This document shows, piece after piece, positions 63,318-64,000 of a DNA stretch of 64,000 nucleotides. Both the position numbers and the translations under genes were made by a program. The first letter of the stretch is position 1. Each line of letters opens with the position of its first letter. The notes below the pieces were generated by a model. The model had not been told where the DNA came from. It did not search any database and was given only the letters and a program-made list of their open reading frames with translations. Origin of the DNA: Fusibacter sp. 3D3 (lineage in GTDB: Bacteria; Bacillota; Clostridia; Peptostreptococcales; Acidaminobacteraceae); the NCBI RefSeq assembly GCF_001748365.1, contig NZ_BDHH01000003.1, positions 166,303 to 230,302 on the forward strand, in the 5' to 3' direction.

Positions 63318-64000
63318 ATGCAAGTGACTTATAAAAAAATAGATCAACAGGATATAGAATTTTTCCAATCCGTTATGCCAAAGTCTCGTCTATTTGTCGG
63401 TGATGAAATTCATGAAGACTATTCAAAAGATGAACTTGCGGGTGTTCATCAATATCCAGACGTTGTTGTTGAAGTGATTAATGCACAGGAAATATCCAGT
63501 TTGCTCAAGTATTGTTATGAAAATAATATCCCAGTAACGCCTAGAGGCCAAGGGACAGGGCTAGTGGGTGCCAGCGTTGCAATTCATGGTGGACTGATGA
63601 TTTCCACTGTGAAGATGGATCATTTCCTTGAACTGGATAAGGAAAATCTCACTTTAACGGTTGAACCGGGCGTCCTTTTAATGGAGATTTCAAAGTATGT
63701 CGAGGCTGAAGATTTATTTTATCCACCAGATCCAGGTGAAAAATCAGCGACAATTGGCGGCAATATTTCAACCAATGCTGGGGGGATGAGAGCCGTTAAA
63801 TATGGCGTTACACGAGACTTTGTCAGGGGACTAGAAGTGGTCCTCATGAATGGCGATATCATTGAGGTAGGGGGTAAAGTCGTCAAGAATTCTTCTGGAT
63901 ATAGTATTAAAGATTTGATTGTTGGCTCTGAGGGGACGCTGGGGGTTATAACGAAAGCGATTTTAAAGCTTTTACCCTTACCAAAGGTTGCAATCAGTTT
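63318..64000 (+). CDS. lctD: LctD, FAD-linked D-lactate dehydrogenase, 5' part
   Basis: 227 codons up to the window edge, start ATG at 63318 with AGGAGG upstream. It begins [20 protein letters not shown]. The PCMH FAD-binding domain is visible: [20 protein letters not shown], then [34 protein letters not shown] and [25 protein letters not shown]. This is the GlcD/LctD family. It completes the lctB-lctC-lctD lactate-oxidising module; the gene continues beyond the window. Confidence 0.92.
   Translation, partial: MQVTYKKIDQQDIEFFQSVMPKSRLFVGDEIHEDYSKDELAGVHQYPDVVVEVINAQEISSLLKYCYENNIPVTPRGQGTGLVGASVAIHGGLMISTVKMDHFLELDKENLTLTVEPGVLLMEISKYVEAEDLFYPPDPGEKSATIGGNISTNAGGMRAVKYGVTRDFVRGLEVVLMNGDIIEVGGKVVKNSSGYSIKDLIVGSEGTLGVITKAILKLLPLPKVAIS

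Noticed and set aside
62925-63368. 147-codon leftward open frame across the lctC-lctD junction
   Set aside because: Lies antisense to two conserved genes and has no recognisable domain or proper translation start.

Overview
The window reads as chromosome of a low-to-moderate G+C, anaerobic, Gram-positive Clostridia-type bacterium. The evidence is strong GGAGG ribosome sites, TTG and GTG starts, a complete walRK-yycHI-walJ (yyc) cluster with rlmH further on, a DnaD-family primosomal gene, bifurcating-type lactate dehydrogenase/Etf genes and CoA-based fatty-acid chemistry. A Fusibacter/Acetobacterium-like genus would fit, but I cannot name it from the sequence alone. No rRNA, tRNA or CRISPR array is seen.

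Layout. 1-10.2 kb holds the end of a DnaD-type gene (minus strand), a membrane-anchored LysM-G5-M23 peptidase, then walR-walK, a secreted unknown protein behind a perfect WalR box, yycH, yycI, walJ and an M42 peptidase: the cell-wall homeostasis module. 10.2-14 kb carries a LysR regulator, an Old Yellow Enzyme-type Fe-S flavoenzyme and a small Mpv17-like membrane protein. 14-26 kb is mixed housekeeping: a beta-lactamase-fold hydrolase, an alpha/beta hydrolase preceded by a DnaA-box cluster, lysA, a sigma-54 activator, a DUF1836 protein, a hemolysin-III protein, an AI-2E permease, an SPL-like radical SAM protein, a CHAD protein, a GNAT and an HNH protein. 26.2-35.3 kb is a full divergent AI-2 (lsr) locus: lsrR-lsrK-cupin-lsrF to the left and lsrA-lsrC-lsrD-lsrB to the right. 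The shared control region holds exactly 19-bp-phased repeats on both arms.

At 35.5 kb rlmH is followed by a compact 3.1-kb island. It is bounded by the last 18 bases of rlmH and a near-perfect copy at 39,042, as in staphylococcal SCC elements, which use the same gene and nearly the same target sequence. Its cargo is a zinc-finger/HNH-like protein of unknown function, a remnant resembling a BsuBI/PstI restriction enzyme, and a SEFIR-domain protein. This is the most interesting part of the window: an SCC-like defence islet with no recombinase of its own.

39-52 kb has an antitoxin/ImmA-type remnant, trkH-trkA potassium uptake, a truncated streptothricin-type acetyltransferase, and an apbE-LysR pair divergent from two NADPH-FMN-reductase-type genes. 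The second of these is a three-domain fumarate/urocanate-reductase-like enzyme with a probable ApbE flavinylation site. thrC and copper-amine-oxidase-domain proteins follow. 52-60 kb is a beta-oxidation type operon (fadN-like, thiolase, enoyl-CoA hydratase, CoA-transferase) next to a sigma-54 activator. 60.3-64 kb is a lactate operon: a GntR/FadR regulator with its operator, then lctB-lctC-lctD (the last gene is cut by the window edge).
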